A DNA stretch of 5,305 nucleotides from assembly GCA_024276775.1 (NCBI GenBank), contig JAJRWO010000236.1:1-5305 (forward strand), in the 5' to 3' direction. Source of the DNA: Gammaproteobacteria bacterium. Its GTDB lineage: Bacteria; Pseudomonadota; Gammaproteobacteria; Tenderiales; Tenderiaceae. Below the pieces are notes generated by a model, which made no database searches, was not told the origin of the DNA, and was given only the letters and a program-made list of their open reading frames with translations. The translations under genes were made by a program, and so were the position numbers. Shown in pieces: positions 4,179-5,305 of the stretch (the stretch's first letter is position 1; the number at the start of each line of letters is the position of its first letter).

Positions 4179-5305
4179 ATGGCAGATAGCAATTTTATTA
4201 ATGAAATCAAGAGAAGGCGCACGTTTGCTATCATCTCTCACCCCGATGCCGGTAAAACCACTCTTACCGAGAAACTGCTGTTGTTCGGAGGCGCTATCCA
4301 GATGGCTGGCACAGTCAAGGGCCGCAAGGCTGCGCGTCATGCCACCTCCGATTGGATGGAGATGGAGAAACAACGAGGTATCTCGGTCACCACCTCGGTG
4401 ATGCAGTTTCCGCACGGCGACAAGATTATGAACCTGCTGGATACGCCGGGTCATGAAGACTTCTCGGAAGATACCTATCGCACCCTGACGGCGGTGGACT
4501 CAGCCCTGATGGTGATTGATTGCGCCAAAGGTGTGGAAGACAGAACAATCAAGCTGATGGAAGTCTGTCGGCTGCGGGATACGCCGATCATTTCCTTCGT
4601 CAACAAGCTTGACCGTGAAGGTCGTGATCCGATTGAATTACTGGATGAAGTCGAAGATATTCTCAAGATTAAATGTGCCCCCATCACTTGGCCAATAGGC
4701 ATGGGTAAAGAATTCAAAGGTGTGTTTGATCTTTATAATGACTGTATTCACCTGTTCAGTGCCACCCACGGTGGCAAGATACAGGAAGGCGAGGTGATTC
4801 AGGGGCTGGACAATCCACGTCTGGATGAATTGTGGGGTAACAGAGCCGAAGGCATTCGTGATGAGATTGAACTGGTGCGTGGCGCATCGCATGAGTTTAA
4901 TCTTAATGCCTACCTCAAGGGCGAGTTAACCCCGGTTTTCTTTGGCTCGGCCATCAACAACTTTGGTATTCGCGAACTGCTGGATGCCTTCGCTGAATGG
5001 GCACCGGCACCCCTGTCGCGTGAAGCCAAAACCCGCACGGTGGCACCATCTGAAGAAGCGTTCAGCGGTTTCATCTTTAAAATCCAGGCCAATATGGACC
5101 CGCAGCACCGTGACCGTATTGCCTTCATGCGTGTCTGTTCCGGCAGTTATCGCAAAGGTATGAAAATGCGTCATGTGCGTATTGCTCGTGATATCCAAAT
5201 CTCCAACGCCATCACCTTCATGGCCAGCGACAGAGATCACGTCGAGTCGGCCTATCCCGGCGACATCATTGGCCTGCACAACCATGGCACCATCCAGATT
5301 GGTGA
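4179..5305 (+). CDS. prfC: Peptide chain release factor 3 (partial, right edge)
   Basis: The first 375 residues of RF3, a ribosomal GTPase that removes RF1/RF2 from the ribosome after peptide release, acting in the cytoplasm. All GTP-binding motifs are present: HPDAGKTT (21-28, G1), the switch region QRGISVTTS (65-73, G2), DTPGH (88-92, G3), NKLD (142-145, G4) and GSAI (256-259, G5). The beta-barrel domain follows, with GFIFKIQANMDPQHRDRIAFMRV (297-319) and AYPGDIIGLHNHGTIQIG at the window edge. E. coli RF3 has 529 residues, so about 150 are missing only because the window ends. The ATG at 4179 has AGGA at 4165-4168, ten bases upstream. The deduced N-terminus MADSNFINEIKRRRTFAI aligns with E. 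coli RF3 just before its RRTFAIISHPDAGKTT block. A promoter at 3897-3924 would give a leader of about 250 bases; no nearer clear promoter was found. Confidence 0.98.
   Translation, partial: MADSNFINEIKRRRTFAIISHPDAGKTTLTEKLLLFGGAIQMAGTVKGRKAARHATSDWMEMEKQRGISVTTSVMQFPHGDKIMNLLDTPGHEDFSEDTYRTLTAVDSALMVIDCAKGVEDRTIKLMEVCRLRDTPIISFVNKLDREGRDPIELLDEVEDILKIKCAPITWPIGMGKEFKGVFDLYNDCIHLFSATHGGKIQEGEVIQGLDNPRLDELWGNRAEGIRDEIELVRGASHEFNLNAYLKGELTPVFFGSAINNFGIRELLDAFAEWAPAPLSREAKTRTVAPSEEAFSGFIFKIQANMDPQHRDRIAFMRVCSGSYRKGMKMRHVRIARDIQISNAITFMASDRDHVESAYPGDIIGLHNHGTIQIG

Noticed and set aside
4910..5285. Long minus-strand open frames opposite prfC
   Set aside because: They are antisense shadows of a strongly conserved coding region and show no recognisable features.

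Overview
The window reads as a stretch of gammaproteobacterial chromosome. The best anchor is the last gene, a peptide chain release factor 3 (prfC) very close to the enterobacterial protein. A YceI-family periplasmic protein and a Fur-type operator also fit. Moderate GC and the membrane-protein/YceI pairing would suit a methylotroph-like or other aquatic gammaproteobacterium, but the genus cannot be fixed from the sequence.

Layout. Positions 1-95 hold a long imperfect palindrome followed by GGGCGTTAGAATT. This resembles the right half of an integron attC recombination site whose left half lies outside the window. A near-consensus Fur box (236-250) sits directly in front of an unrecognised polytopic membrane protein (260-1081). 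Forty bases later comes a secreted YceI-family protein (1122-1685), closed by a clear intrinsic terminator (1761-1793). Positions 1818-2197 contain no convincing gene. They hold a possible IS66-type insertion-sequence end, nested inverted repeats and a second copy of GGCGTTAGAATT. The minus strand then carries a complete hipBA-type toxin-antitoxin operon: HipB-like antitoxin (3491-3835) and HipA kinase (2239-3501), overlapping by 11 bases. A strong hairpin lies just after hipA. The 3836-4178 intergenic region is dense with signals. It holds a sigma70-type promoter for hipBA, a perfect 10+10 bp inverted repeat that forms promoter-like elements on both strands, repeated ATGTT motifs and several hairpins. 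prfC begins at 4179 and runs off the right edge.

How it fits together. The membrane protein and yceI are probably co-transcribed and may answer to iron through Fur. hipBA looks like an autoregulated accessory module inserted between housekeeping genes. The attC-like motifs and IS-like end around it would fit a region of past insertion, but each of those marks is weak alone. The most distinctive feature is the palindromic divergent promoter between hipBA and prfC. It could let the HipB antitoxin, or simple polymerase competition, couple toxin-antitoxin expression to transcription toward a translation-termination factor.
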